Under the pieces are notes generated by a model, which made no database searches, was not told where the DNA came from, and saw nothing but the letters and a program-made list of their open reading frames with translations. Below, piece after piece: positions 45,745 to 57,086 of a DNA stretch of 64,000 nt; positions within the stretch are counted from its first letter, which is position 1, and each line of letters starts with the position of its first letter. The stretch comes from Rhizobium sp. Root1334. GTDB taxonomy: Bacteria; Pseudomonadota; Alphaproteobacteria; Rhizobiales; Rhizobiaceae. The stretch covers positions 322,654 through 386,653 of the forward strand of contig NZ_LMEY01000029.1 in assembly GCF_001426665.1 (NCBI RefSeq), written 5' to 3'. The position numbers and the translations under genes were made by a program.

Positions 45745-46122
45745 ATGTTCGCAGTCATCAAGACCGGCGGTAAGCAGTACCGCGTGGCAGCCAACGACGT
45801 TCTGACGATTGAAAAATTGGAAGGCGCCGCAGGCGACAAGATTGAATTTACCGAGATCCTGATGGTCGGCGTCGGCGCCGATGCAACCATCGGTGCTCCG
45901 TTTGTCGAAGGTGCCGTTGTCAGCGCCGAAGTTGTGGAACATGGTCGCGCCAAGAAGGTTATCGCCTTCAAGAAGCGCCGCCGCCAGAACTCGAAGCGCA
46001 CCCGCGGTCACCGCCAGCACAACACGACTGTCCGCATCCTGGATATCGCTGCTGCTGCCGGCGCGAAGGCGAAGAAGGCTTCCAAGAAGTCTGACGACGC
46101 TGCCGCTGAAGCCGCAAACTGA
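45745..46122 (+). CDS. rplU: 50S ribosomal protein L21
   Basis: This 125-residue ribosomal protein opens [14 protein letters not shown], with the conserved [15 protein letters not shown] rRNA-binding segment near residue 75-90. A C-terminal Ala/Lys/Asp-rich tail extends beyond the roughly 103-residue E. coli form, as is common in alphaproteobacteria. The start follows AAAGGATAAAA. It is the first gene of the rplU-rpmA operon. Confidence 0.98.
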   Translation: MFAVIKTGGKQYRVAANDVLTIEKLEGAAGDKIEFTEILMVGVGADATIGAPFVEGAVVSAEVVEHGRAKKVIAFKKRRRQNSKRTRGHRQHNTTVRILDIAAAAGAKAKKASKKSDDAAAEAAN

Positions 46123-46155
46123 GACAACGGATCCAAGGTTTAAAGGAGAACATCC

Positions 46156-46425
46156 ATGGCACATAAAAAAGCTGGCGGTTCCTCGCGCAACGGTCGCGAT
46201 TCGCAGTCCAAGCGCCTCGGCGTGAAGAAGTTCGGTGGCGAAGTCGTCATTCCGGGCAACATCATTCTGCGTCAGCGCGGAACCCAGTGGCATCCGGGCG
46301 CCAATGTCGGCCTCGGCAAGGACCACACCATTTTTGCACTTACGGCCGGCAACGTGAACTACCGTACGAAGGCCAATGGCCGCGTGTACGTGTCTGTAAT
46401 GCCGAAAGCCGAAGCAGCGGAATAA
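46156..46425 (+). CDS. rpmA: 50S ribosomal protein L27
   Basis: This 89-residue ribosomal protein opens [20 protein letters not shown], whose N-terminal tail reaches the peptidyl-transferase centre. [15 protein letters not shown] follows. There is no Firmicutes-type cleavable prefix. It lies 33 bp after rplU behind AAAGGAG and before a strong terminator. Confidence 0.98.
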   Translation: MAHKKAGGSSRNGRDSQSKRLGVKKFGGEVVIPGNIILRQRGTQWHPGANVGLGKDHTIFALTAGNVNYRTKANGRVYVSVMPKAEAAE

Positions 46426-46495
46426 GCCGGTAGCGCTCTAAAACAGCCGGCGTCTCATCGACCCGGCTGGCGCTTATCCGTTCAGGCCAAGACCA

Positions 46496-46532
46496 AAAGG
46501 GGAGATGGGGCGATGCCCGATCTCCCCTTTTT
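46496..46532 (+). terminator. Intrinsic terminator after rpmA
   Basis: GGGGAGAT-G-GGGC pairs with GCCC-G-ATCTCCCC around GAT (one internal G-G mismatch), flanked by AAAA and TTTTT. This is a strong rho-independent terminator about 70 bp after the rpmA stop. It separates the ribosomal genes from the acetyltransferase pair. Confidence 0.85.
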
Positions 46533-46552
46533 CACGTCTTGGAGAACTGAAC

Positions 46553-47209
46553 ATGCAAAGCGAACTGTTGAGGGAGAGCCAATCACGGTCTCCCCGGGAA
46601 GATTCCCTGGAATCTTCTCAGGAACGGCTGCGGCCACAACGGTCAAGGACCGATTGCCCGATATTGTTATCGCCCCGGCTCGTTTTGCGCGCGCCCCACG
46701 AAGACGATATCGACGCCCTTGCCCATCTTGCCAACAACGCCAATATCGCCACCATGGTTTCGCGCATGCCGCACCCGTATACGGTGGCCGATGCCGCGGA
46801 TTTCGTACGCCGTACGAAGACCGGCACGATTGGCAAGTGCGTCTATGCGATTACCAAAGCGGATAATGGCGCATTTCTGGGGTGCTGCGGTATCGAGCCG
46901 CATCCCGATGGCAAGACTGCCGAGCTCGGCTACTGGTTGGGCGAACCGCACTGGAACAAGGGTTACGCCACAGAGGCAGCGCAGGCGCTGACCGACATGG
47001 CCTTCCGCACCCGCGACATCGACCAGATCGATGCGCGTTGCCGGGTCATGAACGTCGCTTCGCGGCGGGTCATCCAGAAATGCGGTTTCCAGTTCCAGGG
47101 CTCCGGTATGGTCGACAGCCTGGCTCTGGGCGGCATGATGTCGGTCGAATGGTACCGGCTTGACCGCAAGACCTGGATGTCGTTGCGCAGCTGGGGAGGT
47201 CTGAGATGA
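46553..47209 (+). CDS. GNAT acetyltransferase (RimJ/RimL type), first of a pair
   Basis: This 218-residue N-acetyltransferase has SPRLVLRAPHEDDIDALAHLAN as the opening strand and helix. ELGYWLGEPHWNKGYATEAAQ is the acetyl-CoA loop region, and RVMNVASRRVIQKCGF is typical of RimJ/RimL-like enzymes. About 40 residues of low-complexity charged sequence precede the domain. ATG 46553 has GGAG eight bases upstream. The second acetyltransferase overlaps its end by four bases. The target is unknown. Confidence 0.87.
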   Translation: MQSELLRESQSRSPREDSLESSQERLRPQRSRTDCPILLSPRLVLRAPHEDDIDALAHLANNANIATMVSRMPHPYTVADAADFVRRTKTGTIGKCVYAITKADNGAFLGCCGIEPHPDGKTAELGYWLGEPHWNKGYATEAAQALTDMAFRTRDIDQIDARCRVMNVASRRVIQKCGFQFQGSGMVDSLALGGMMSVEWYRLDRKTWMSLRSWGGLR

Positions 47210-47787
47210 CCGCTCACCTGCGAGAACGGCCAAAGATCGCTGTTCGTCCCGATCCAGGCCCCTGCCCGGTCATCGAAACCGCACGGCTGACCTTGCGGCC
47301 GCACAAGCTGTCGGATGCCGATGCGGTGGCGGAATCGCTTGCCGATTATCAGGTCTCGCGCATGCTGTCGCGGGTGCCCGTGCCCTATCACCGGCAGGAT
47401 GCACATGACTGGCTGGTCCGCCAGGGCTCGGGGCTGATTGCCGGTTGGACGCTGGCGATCACCACCGGCGACGACGTCCATATCGGCTGCATCGGCATCG
47501 AGCTCATGCACGGCCAATGGCATCTTGGCTACTGGCTGAACCGCTATTACTGGAACCGCGGTTATGCCAGCGAGGCAGCACATGCGGCGATGGAACGCTT
47601 CTTCCGGCGCATGCCGGCAACCGTCCTGCATTCCGGTGTCTTTGCCGATAATGCCGGATCGCTGAAGCTGCAGAAGAAGCTCGGCTTCGAGATCACCGGC
47701 TGCAGCCAGATTTATGCACTGGCCCGCAACGGCATGGTCAGCCATATCGAGACCAGTATTACGGCGGCTGCACTGCGCACGCCGTAA
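47206..47787 (+). CDS. GNAT acetyltransferase (RimJ/RimL type), second of a pair
   Basis: This 193-residue acetyltransferase is related to the preceding gene. It contains ETARLTLRPHKLSDADAVAESL, HLGYWLNRYYWNRGYASEAAH and DNAGSLKLQKKLGFEITG. The start overlaps the stop of the first gene (ATGA), so the two are cotranslated and may act on a common substrate or form a heterodimer. A terminator follows. Confidence 0.87.
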   Translation: MTAHLRERPKIAVRPDPGPCPVIETARLTLRPHKLSDADAVAESLADYQVSRMLSRVPVPYHRQDAHDWLVRQGSGLIAGWTLAITTGDDVHIGCIGIELMHGQWHLGYWLNRYYWNRGYASEAAHAAMERFFRRMPATVLHSGVFADNAGSLKLQKKLGFEITGCSQIYALARNGMVSHIETSITAAALRTP

Positions 47788-47796
47788 AAACGAACG

Positions 47797-47829
47797 AAGG
47801 CCCGCAGCACCAAAGCCGCGGGCCTTTTC
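47797..47829. terminator. Bidirectional terminator between GNAT pair and EEP gene
   Basis: AGGCCCGC (47798-47805) pairs with GCGGGCCT (47818-47825) and is followed by TTTTC. On the opposite strand the flank is C/T-poor, so it chiefly serves the rightward acetyltransferase genes but may also stop the convergent leftward gene. Confidence 0.7.
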
Positions 47830-47836
47830 TTTGGCG

Positions 47837-49790
<1,954 letters not shown>

Positions 49791-49791
49791 C

Positions 49792-50961
49792 ATGACACCG
49801 CACCGCAAACCGCTGGAAAAATACCGCCGGATTGTGATCAAGATCGGCTCCGCCCTGCTTGTGGATCGCAAGTCCGGGCTGAAGAAGCAATGGCTGAATG
49901 CCATGTGCGCCGACATTGCGGCGCTGAGAGCCAAAGGCGTCGAGGTTCTCGTCGTCTCCTCCGGGGCCATTGCGCTCGGTCGCTCGGTGCTGGATTTCGC
50001 GCCCGGCGCGCTGAAGCTGGAGGAAAGCCAGGCGGCCGCGGCCGTTGGCCAGATCGCATTGGCCCGCGCCTGGTCCGAAAGCCTGTCGGCAGACGAGATC
50101 GTTGCCGGACAGATCCTGTTGACGCTCGGTGATACCGAAGAGCGTCGCCGTTATCTCAATGCCCGTGCCACGATCAGCCAGCTTTTGAAGATGGGCGCCG
50201 TGCCGATCATCAACGAGAACGACACCGTCGCCACCACTGAAATCCGCTATGGCGACAATGACCGGCTTGCTGCCCGCGTCGCCACGATGACCGGCGCCGA
50301 TCTGCTCGTGCTTCTCTCCGATATCGACGGGCTCTACACGGCTCCGCCGCATCTTGATCCCGATGCGCGTTTCCTTGAAACGATCGCCGAGATCACGCCC
50401 GAGATCGAGGCGATGGCCGGGGGGGCTGCGTCCGAGCTGTCGCGTGGCGGCATGCGCACCAAGATCGATGCCGGCAAGATTGCCACGGGCGCCGGGTGCG
50501 CCATGATCATCGCGTCTGGCAAGGTCGATCATCCGCTGTCGGCAATCGGCGAAGGCGCCCGCTCGTCCTGGTTTGCTCCGTCCGGTTCGCCGGTCACTGC
50601 GCGCAAGACCTGGATTGCCGGGCAGCTGCTGCCCGCTGGCAGCCTTTCCATCGACGCTGGTGCCGAAACGGCGCTTCGCTCCGGCAAGAGCCTGCTTCCG
50701 GCCGGCGTTCGCCAGGTAACAGGATTGTTCAGCCGCGGCGATACGATCGCCATCCTCAGTGCGGAAGGCCGCGAAATTGCCCGTGGGCTGGCCGGTTACG
50801 ATGCCGATGAAGCCCGTCAGATCGCCGGCAAGAAATCGGCAGAAATTGCCGTCATTCTCGGTTATGCCGGGCGCGCCGCCATGGTGCATCGAGACGATAT
50901 GGTGATGACAGCATCCGGAAAGCGGGAGACGGATGCGGTGAGGAGCGATGCTCATGCTTGA
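49792..50961 (+). CDS. proB: Glutamate 5-kinase
   Basis: This 389-residue enzyme phosphorylates glutamate as the first step of proline synthesis. The amino-acid-kinase domain (about 1-265) begins [15 protein letters not shown] and contains [34 protein letters not shown] and [12 protein letters not shown]-terminal PUA domain follows. The start is one base after the obgE stop, and the end overlaps proA. Its product is used directly by ProA. Confidence 0.96.
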   Translation: MTPHRKPLEKYRRIVIKIGSALLVDRKSGLKKQWLNAMCADIAALRAKGVEVLVVSSGAIALGRSVLDFAPGALKLEESQAAAAVGQIALARAWSESLSADEIVAGQILLTLGDTEERRRYLNARATISQLLKMGAVPIINENDTVATTEIRYGDNDRLAARVATMTGADLLVLLSDIDGLYTAPPHLDPDARFLETIAEITPEIEAMAGGAASELSRGGMRTKIDAGKIATGAGCAMIIASGKVDHPLSAIGEGARSSWFAPSGSPVTARKTWIAGQLLPAGSLSIDAGAETALRSGKSLLPAGVRQVTGLFSRGDTIAILSAEGREIARGLAGYDADEARQIAGKKSAEIAVILGYAGRAAMVHRDDMVMTASGKRETDAVRSDAHA

Positions 50962-52234
50962 CGATGCACGAAAGAAAGAGATCCAGGAATTGATGGCGGT
51001 GATCGGCCGTCAAGCCCGCGCCGCCAGCCGCCCGCTCGCCACGGCGTCGGCCGAGCGCAAGCATGCGGCCCTGATCAGCATGGCCAGCAATATCGTTGCC
51101 CACAAGGACGACATTCTCGCAGCCAACGCGCTCGACCTCGAAAACGCCCGCGAAACCGGCGTCGCCGCATCCTTCCTCGATCGGCTGACCTTGTCGGAAA
51201 CCCGTGTCCTCGACATGGCCAATGCCATCCGGGCGATCGCCGAACTGCCCGATCCCGTTGGTGATGTCATCGCCGAGTGGGATCGCCCCAACGGCCTGCA
51301 TATCGAACGCGTACGTACGCCCCTTGGCGTCATCGGCGTCATCTATGAAAGCCGGCCGAACGTCACGGCCGATGCCGGTGCGCTCTGCCTGAAGGCAGGC
51401 AATACCGTGATCCTGCGCGGCGGCTCGGACAGCCTGCATTCATCGCAAGCGATCCATGCCTGCATGGTGCAGGGCCTAAAGGATGCCGGGCTTCCCGTGC
51501 ATGCGATCCAGATGGTGCCGGTTGCCGACCGTTCGGCCGTCGGTGCCATGCTCACCGGTCTTGGCGGCTGCATCGACGTCATCGTTCCGCGCGGCGGCAA
51601 GAGCCTTGTAGCCCGGGTGCAGAACGAGGCCCGTGTGCCGGTCTTTGCCCATCTCGAAGGTCTCTGCCACGTCTATGTCGATGCTTCCGCCGATCTGGAG
51701 ATGGCGAAAAAGATCGTCGTCAATGCCAAGATGCGCCGCACCGGTATCTGCGGCTCGGCCGAAACCTTGCTGATCGATCGCAAGGCGAAGGACAAGTTCG
51801 TCCTGCCGCTGATCACTGCCCTGCGCGATGCCGGCTGCGAGGTCCGCGCCAGCGAAGACATTCGCGCCATGGTGCCGGGATTGATTGCCGCGACCGAGGA
51901 AGATTGGGCAACGGAATATCTCGATGCGATCATTTCGGTGACGCTGGTCGACGATATTGCCGGCGCAATCGATCATATTTCGTCTTGGTCCTCGGCTCAT
52001 ACGGAAGCCGTCATTGCCGAAGATCCGGCCGTCGTCGAGCGCTTCTTCGCCGAAGTCGATTCCGCCATCCTCTTGCACAACGCCTCGACACAGTTTGCCG
52101 ATGGCGGCGAGTTCGGCATGGGCGGCGAGATCGGCATCGCCACCGGCAAGATGCATGCGCGCGGCCCAGTCGGCGTCGAGCAGCTGACCTCGTTCAAATA
52201 CAGGGTGCGCGGCACCGGTCAGGTCCGGCCTTAA
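50954..52234 (+). CDS. proA: Gamma-glutamyl phosphate reductase
   Basis: This 426-residue aldehyde-dehydrogenase-fold enzyme reduces glutamyl phosphate to glutamate semialdehyde for proline synthesis. [47 protein letters not shown] with the catalytic Cys, and [21 protein letters not shown] identify it. ATG 50954 has GAGGAG eight bases upstream; ATG 50948 is closer to it and less likely. It overlaps the proB end by eight bases. Confidence 0.96.
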   Translation: MLDDARKKEIQELMAVIGRQARAASRPLATASAERKHAALISMASNIVAHKDDILAANALDLENARETGVAASFLDRLTLSETRVLDMANAIRAIAELPDPVGDVIAEWDRPNGLHIERVRTPLGVIGVIYESRPNVTADAGALCLKAGNTVILRGGSDSLHSSQAIHACMVQGLKDAGLPVHAIQMVPVADRSAVGAMLTGLGGCIDVIVPRGGKSLVARVQNEARVPVFAHLEGLCHVYVDASADLEMAKKIVVNAKMRRTGICGSAETLLIDRKAKDKFVLPLITALRDAGCEVRASEDIRAMVPGLIAATEEDWATEYLDAIISVTLVDDIAGAIDHISSWSSAHTEAVIAEDPAVVERFFAEVDSAILLHNASTQFADGGEFGMGGEIGIATGKMHARGPVGVEQLTSFKYRVRGTGQVRP

Positions 52235-52235
52235 G

Positions 52236-52853
52236 GTGCAGCCGGGCGACGTCGATCCGTTCTACCTGAAAATGCCCCATGTCGAAAACGGCATGACCGT
52301 CGGACTGTTTGGTGGCTCGTTCAATCCGCCGCATGACGGCCATGTGCTCGTTGCCGATATTGCCCTGCGCCGGCTTGGCCTGGAACAGCTCTGGTGGATG
52401 GTGACACCCGGCAATCCGCTGAAAAGCCGCAACCATCTCGCCCCGCTTGCCGAACGTATTGCGCTCAGCGAAAAAATTACCCACGATCCGCGCATCAAGG
52501 TGACGGCGTTCGAGCAATCGCTCGGCCAGAGCTATACGGCGCGCACGCTGGAAAAGATCCGCGAACGGAATCGCGGCATCCATTTCGTCTGGATCATGGG
52601 CGCCGACAATCTGAAGAATTTCCATCTCTGGCAGGACTGGCAGAAAATTGCCTGCACCTTCCCAATCGCCGTCATCGACCGCCCGGGCGATACCTTGTCC
52701 TACCTGTCATCGAAGATGGCAAAGACTTTTGACTATGCGCGCGTTGACGAAGCCCATGCCGCGAGCCTCGCGTGGCGCAAGGCTCCCGCCTGGACCTTCA
52801 TCCATGGACCGCGTTCACCGCTCAGTTCTACGGCGCTGCGGGCGAAAACATGA
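52236..52853 (+). CDS. nadD: Nicotinate-nucleotide adenylyltransferase
   Basis: This enzyme of up to 205 residues makes nicotinate adenine dinucleotide in NAD synthesis. VGLFGGSFNPPHDGH is the nucleotide-binding motif with the HxGH signature, and FVWIMGADNL and SSTALRAK near the end are the second signature. The start is uncertain: GTG 52236 follows the proA stop by one base, with ATGs at 52272 and 52293 as alternatives; none has a clear binding site. Coupling to proA translation would explain that. Confidence 0.93.
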   Translation: MQPGDVDPFYLKMPHVENGMTVGLFGGSFNPPHDGHVLVADIALRRLGLEQLWWMVTPGNPLKSRNHLAPLAERIALSEKITHDPRIKVTAFEQSLGQSYTARTLEKIRERNRGIHFVWIMGADNLKNFHLWQDWQKIACTFPIAVIDRPGDTLSYLSSKMAKTFDYARVDEAHAASLAWRKAPAWTFIHGPRSPLSSTALRAKT

Positions 52854-52992
52854 GTGCACATAAGCAATGATTAACCGTCATTTACTTCTCGTGTCTTGAA
52901 ACATTAGGGTATTGGTGCCTACATTTAGGGTGCGGCTCGACCGACATTCGAATCGCATCATGCCTGTTCTGTTCACCTGGAAAGGAAAACCT

Positions 52993-53406
52993 CTGACAAC
53001 AGTACACGCGAAGGGAAATGTCACCCGCATTTTCCCGCAAAGCCCGGAACGCAGCGACGAAGCCGCTGCCCGTGCTCTTCAGCTGGTTCTCGGCAGTCTC
53101 GAGGACTCAAAGGCAGAAGATATTGTCACCATCAACATTGCCGGAAAATCGGCGCTTGGGGACTACATGGTCGTGGTCTCAGGGCGGTCGAGCAGGCATG
53201 TCATGGCGATCGCCGATCACCTGATCACCGATCTCAAGGACGGCGGCCAGGGCAATGCCCGCGTTGAAGGTCTGGAAACCGGCGACTGGGTTCTGATCGA
53301 CGGCGGCGATATCATCGTCCACGTATTCCGCCCGGAAATCCGCGAGTTCTACAACATCGAAAAGATGTGGGCCGCGCCGGACATGGAAGACGGTACTTTG
53401 CACTGA
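52993..53406 (+). CDS. rsfS: Ribosome silencing factor RsfS
   Basis: This RsfS/Iojap protein binds L14 and prevents 30S-50S joining. LGSLEDSKAEDIVTINIAGKSA, GDYMVVVSGRSSRHVMAIADHL and LIDGGDIIVHVFRPEIREFYNIEKMW are diagnostic. The only start with a suitable binding site (AAAGGA, about six bases) is a CTG at 52993, giving 137 residues beginning TTVHAKGN. ATG 52960 and TTG 52912 are in frame but lack a Shine-Dalgarno sequence. The start is therefore unsettled. Confidence 0.9.
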   Translation: MTTVHAKGNVTRIFPQSPERSDEAAARALQLVLGSLEDSKAEDIVTINIAGKSALGDYMVVVSGRSSRHVMAIADHLITDLKDGGQGNARVEGLETGDWVLIDGGDIIVHVFRPEIREFYNIEKMWAAPDMEDGTLH

Positions 53407-53609
53407 GCCTTTGGCGCCCTTCCCGGGTGCTTTGAGCGGCAGTGATATATTGGGATCCTGTAGTGGTCGTGCAGGACAGGTTATCTGATTGCGGCCATTT
53501 GCAGAATGAAGTCCGGCACCAGCGCTCCGCTGGACGGATAGGAATGTGCCTCACGTCGCTGACTGAACGGCAACGCCCTGACCGGCGTGATGAAAATTAA
53601 GGAACTGAC

Positions 53610-54092
53610 ATGCGGGTTGGCCTCTTTGCCGTCGGGCGCCTCAAGGCTGGCCCGGAAAAGGATCTTGCGGCCCGTTATCTCGACCGTTTTTCCAAGGCCG
53701 GCCCTGCCATCGGCCTGGAGCTTTCGCGCATTGCCGAAGTTCCTGAAAGCCGCGGTTCGAGCGCCGATACGCGCAAGCGCGAAGAGGCCGCACAGCTCGA
53801 AAAATCGCTCCCCGATGCCAGCCTGCTCGTCCTGCTCGATGAGCGCGGCAAGGCGCTGGATTCCGAAGGTTTCGCAAACCTCATCGGCTCCTTCCGCGAT
53901 AGCGGCAAGCGCGACCTGACGATTGCAATCGGCGGCGCAGACGGGCTGGACCCGGCCCTGCACGCCAGGGCAGATGCCGTCATCTGCCTCGGAAAAATGA
54001 CCTGGCCGCATCAATTGGTGCGTATCCTGATTGCAGAACAGCTCTACCGGGCTGTCACCATCCTTTCCGGCCATCCGTATCACCGGGTTTGA
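53610..54092 (+). CDS. rlmH: 23S rRNA pseudouridine(1915) N3-methyltransferase
   Basis: This 160-residue SPOUT-class methyltransferase modifies pseudouridine 1915 of 23S rRNA. FAVGRLKAGPEKDLAARYLDR opens the protein. SLLVLLDERGKALDSEGFA and TIAIGGADGLDP form the SAM-binding knot, and KMTWPHQLVRILIAEQLYRA is the C-terminal signature. The start follows AAGGAACTGAC. The rsfS-rlmH adjacency is conserved widely, though here a 203-bp spacer separates them. Confidence 0.96.
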   Translation: MRVGLFAVGRLKAGPEKDLAARYLDRFSKAGPAIGLELSRIAEVPESRGSSADTRKREEAAQLEKSLPDASLLVLLDERGKALDSEGFANLIGSFRDSGKRDLTIAIGGADGLDPALHARADAVICLGKMTWPHQLVRILIAEQLYRAVTILSGHPYHRV

Positions 54093-54208
54093 AGAAACAC
54101 CGTTGCGCCGCCATCCCGATGCCGCAATTGCCGCGAAAGGCTGTTGGCTGAAACAGCCAAATCAGCGTAGGGTTTTGCTTAATTAGACAGCTGACAGCGA
54201 ATGGCGGA

Positions 54209-55648
54209 ATGACGAAAGGTGCGGCAGAGCAAGCGCGGAAAGAGCAACCGGGAAAGACCGGGTGGCTCTGTTTCCGCGCGGGCCTTTTGGCCACCGCGCT
54301 CCTATTTGCGACCAGCGCGCCGGCACAAACTGCGGAAACACCTGATCAGGGCCGACAAGACAAGGAAGAGCAGGGGCAGCCGCCTGCCGATCCAGCTGCT
54401 GACCTTACGCTCAAACGCGACAGCACCCGTAGCGAACTGGAAGCCCTGTCGAAGACCATCACGCTATCGAACGACCGCGCCGCGGAATTGCAGGCCGGCA
54501 TCGCCGAGATCGAAAAGACCAATGAATCGCTGCGATCAGCATTGGTCGATTCCGCTAACAAGCGTAAAGCACTGGAACAGCAGATCGTCGATGGTGAAAA
54601 CAAGCTGAATACGCTGCGGACAAAGGAAGATGCCGTGCACGCATCGCTGCGGGCCCGGCGCGGTGTGCTTGCCGAGGTCCTGGCAGCGCTACAGCGAATG
54701 GGACGCAATCCGCCACCGGCACTTTTGGTGACGCCTGAGGATGCGCTCGCCTCCGTGCGCAGCGCCATCCTGCTTGGCGCCGTTGTTCCCGGCATCCGGC
54801 ACGAAACGGAAAATCTTGCCGCCGACCTCAAGGCGCTCGCCGGCGTTCGCAAGGACATCGTAGCGCAAAGAGAGGCGCTCGGTGACGACATGACGGCGCG
54901 GCTTGAGGAAGAGCGGCGCATGAACATGCTGATTGCCGAAAAAGAAAAACTCAAGCAGCGCAGCGCCACCGAACTCGCCTCAGAGCGTCACAAGGCCGAA
55001 CAGCTTGCCACGCAGGCGACGAGCCTCGAAGGGCTGATCGGTTCGATCGAGAACGAGATCGCGTCCGTTCGCGATGCAGCGGCTGCAGCCAAGGCCGAAG
55101 AGGAAAACCGCAGGCTGATGTCGGAAGCGCAGCGCAATGAGGCCCGCGAACTGGCCAACAGCACGACGCCCGACAAAAACCGTATTGCGCCTGCATATGC
55201 GTTTTCGGACCTGCAGAAAAAGCTCGCGCTTCCCGTTGCCGGATCGATCCTGCGCAAGTTCGGCGATGCCGATGGCACGGGGCATTCGCTTCAGGGCATG
55301 ATGCTTGAGACCAATGCGGGGGCTTTGGTGACTGCGCCATCGGACGGCTGGATCGTTTTTGCCGGCACGTTTCGCAGCTACGGCCAGATGATCATTCTCA
55401 ATCCGGGCGACGGCTATCACGTCGTTCTCTCGGGTTTGGAAGGTGTGACAGTACAGCAGGGGCAGTTCGTCGTCGCCGGCGAACCGCTTGGCGCCATGGG
55501 TAACAAAAGAGTGGCTAGCGCCACCGCATTGGCGCTGGAAACCGAGCGTCCGACGCTTTACATTGAATTCAGGAAAGACGGAAAACCGGTTGATTCCCGA
55601 CCATGGTGGACCGCAGCAGACACCGGAAAGGCACGCAATGATTCGTAG
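54209..55648 (+). CDS. envC: EnvC-like murein hydrolase activator (degenerate LytM domain)
   Basis: This 479-residue exported protein has a signal segment (LCFRAGLLATALLFATSAPAQ), then about 250 residues of coiled coil (roughly 50-310). The C-terminal M23/LytM fold lacks the HxxxD and HxH zinc ligands: the expected positions read SLQGMMLETN and TLYIEFRKDG. Like E. coli EnvC it should activate an amidase during division rather than cut peptidoglycan itself. It overlaps the start of ctpA by 11 bp. Confidence 0.9.
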   Translation: MTKGAAEQARKEQPGKTGWLCFRAGLLATALLFATSAPAQTAETPDQGRQDKEEQGQPPADPAADLTLKRDSTRSELEALSKTITLSNDRAAELQAGIAEIEKTNESLRSALVDSANKRKALEQQIVDGENKLNTLRTKEDAVHASLRARRGVLAEVLAALQRMGRNPPPALLVTPEDALASVRSAILLGAVVPGIRHETENLAADLKALAGVRKDIVAQREALGDDMTARLEEERRMNMLIAEKEKLKQRSATELASERHKAEQLATQATSLEGLIGSIENEIASVRDAAAAAKAEEENRRLMSEAQRNEARELANSTTPDKNRIAPAYAFSDLQKKLALPVAGSILRKFGDADGTGHSLQGMMLETNAGALVTAPSDGWIVFAGTFRSYGQMIILNPGDGYHVVLSGLEGVTVQQGQFVVAGEPLGAMGNKRVASATALALETERPTLYIEFRKDGKPVDSRPWWTAADTGKARNDS

Positions 55649-56960
55649 AACGTCACTTGTTCTGGTCGGGGCACTCATGGGTGCAGCGGCCACGGGCCTT
55701 GTATATTCCTCCATAGTTCCGGCCGTCGCCGCCAATCCGTCGACCTATCGCGAATTGTCGATTTTCGGTGACGTTTTCGAGCGCGTGCGTGCACAGTACG
55801 TGACCCCGCCGCAGGACGACAAGCTGATCGAGAATGCCATCAATGGCATGCTCTCCTCGCTGGACCCGCATTCGAGCTACATGAATTCGACAGATGCCGA
55901 AGATATGCGCACCCAGACAAAGGGTGAATTTGGCGGTCTCGGCATCGAAGTCACCATGGAAGACGATCTCGTCAAGGTGACGAGCCCGATCGATGATACC
56001 CCGGCCGCCAAGGCTGGCGTTCTCGCCGGTGACTTCATTTCGAAGATCGACGGCGCTGACGTGCGCGGCCTCAAGCTCGAGGAAGCCGTAGACAAGATGC
56101 GTGGCGCGGTCGGCAAGCCGATCAAGCTGACCATCCTGCGCAAGGGCGCTGACAAGCCGATCGAACTGACGATCATTCGCGACATCATTGCCGTTCGCGC
56201 CGTCAAGTTCCGCACGGAAGACGATGTCGGTTATGTCCGCGTCATTTCCTTCACGGAAAAGACCTATGACGACCTGAAGAACGCAATCGAAAAGATCAAG
56301 ACGCAGGTTCCGGCTGATAAGCTCAAGGGCTATGTGCTCGATCTGCGCCTCAACCCGGGCGGTCTGCTCGACCAGGCGATCAACGTCTCCGACGCTTTCC
56401 TGGAGCGTGGCGAAGTGGTTTCGACTCGCGGCCGCAACCCTGACGAAACGCGCCGCTTCAATGCGACGCCGGGCGACCTGACCGATGGCAAGCCAGTGAT
56501 CGTTCTCGTCAACGGCGGTTCGGCTTCGGCATCGGAAATCGTTGCCGGCGCCCTGCAGGATCTGAAGCGCGCCACAGTTCTCGGCACGCGTTCGTTCGGC
56601 AAGGGCTCGGTCCAGACGATCATCCCGCTCGGCGAAGCTGGCGCGCTGCGTCTGACCACCGCGCTCTACTACACGCCATCGGGCAAATCGATCCAGGGCA
56701 CCGGCATTTCGCCTGATATCAAGGTCGAACAGCCGCTTCCACCAGAACTGCTCGGCAAGGTCGAAACGACGAGTGAGTCCAGCCTGCGTGGCCATATCAA
56801 GGGCCAGAGTGAAAACGAGGAAGGCTCCGGCTCCGTCGCTTACGTTCCGCCGGAAGCCAAGGACGACCTGCAGCTGAACTATGCGCTCGACCTCCTGCGC
56901 GGCAAGAAGACGGATCCGGCTTTCCCGGCCAATCCGGAAAAGGCCGAACTGAAGCCATAA
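55638..56960 (+). CDS. ctpA: Carboxy-terminal processing protease CtpA (S41)
   Basis: This 440-residue periplasmic serine protease has an N-terminal signal/anchor helix (LVLVGALMGAAATGLVYSS) and a PDZ domain (about 90-175, FGGLGIEVTMEDDLVKVTSP). The S41 catalytic domain has the dyad Ser297 in GGSASASEIV and Lys322 in FGKGSVQT, 25 residues apart as in Prc. It starts inside the end of envC. CtpA proteases trim or degrade periplasmic proteins and often control cell-wall hydrolases, consistent with the neighbour. Confidence 0.94.
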   Translation: MIRRTSLVLVGALMGAAATGLVYSSIVPAVAANPSTYRELSIFGDVFERVRAQYVTPPQDDKLIENAINGMLSSLDPHSSYMNSTDAEDMRTQTKGEFGGLGIEVTMEDDLVKVTSPIDDTPAAKAGVLAGDFISKIDGADVRGLKLEEAVDKMRGAVGKPIKLTILRKGADKPIELTIIRDIIAVRAVKFRTEDDVGYVRVISFTEKTYDDLKNAIEKIKTQVPADKLKGYVLDLRLNPGGLLDQAINVSDAFLERGEVVSTRGRNPDETRRFNATPGDLTDGKPVIVLVNGGSASASEIVAGALQDLKRATVLGTRSFGKGSVQTIIPLGEAGALRLTTALYYTPSGKSIQGTGISPDIKVEQPLPPELLGKVETTSESSLRGHIKGQSENEEGSGSVAYVPPEAKDDLQLNYALDLLRGKKTDPAFPANPEKAELKP

Positions 56961-56981
56961 CATCCACTGAAAATGTGGATG
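56961..56981 (+). other. Hairpin after ctpA
   Basis: CATCCAC and GTGGATG pair around TGAAAAT immediately after the ctpA stop. The 7-bp stem has no T-run; it may protect the mRNA end or partly terminate transcription before the next gene. Confidence 0.35.
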
Positions 56982-57086
56982 GCCTGATACTCTTCGCCGC
57001 CTGGCTCCGGCCGGGCGGCGGTTTCGATTCTTAAGGGAACGCCACCAAGGCTTCCGTCACCGCAACTCAGATCGATAGAGGCCCTC

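Noticed and set aside
55653-56963. 436-residue open frame opposite ctpA
   Set aside because: It is a mirror frame of the protease gene with no motif of its own.
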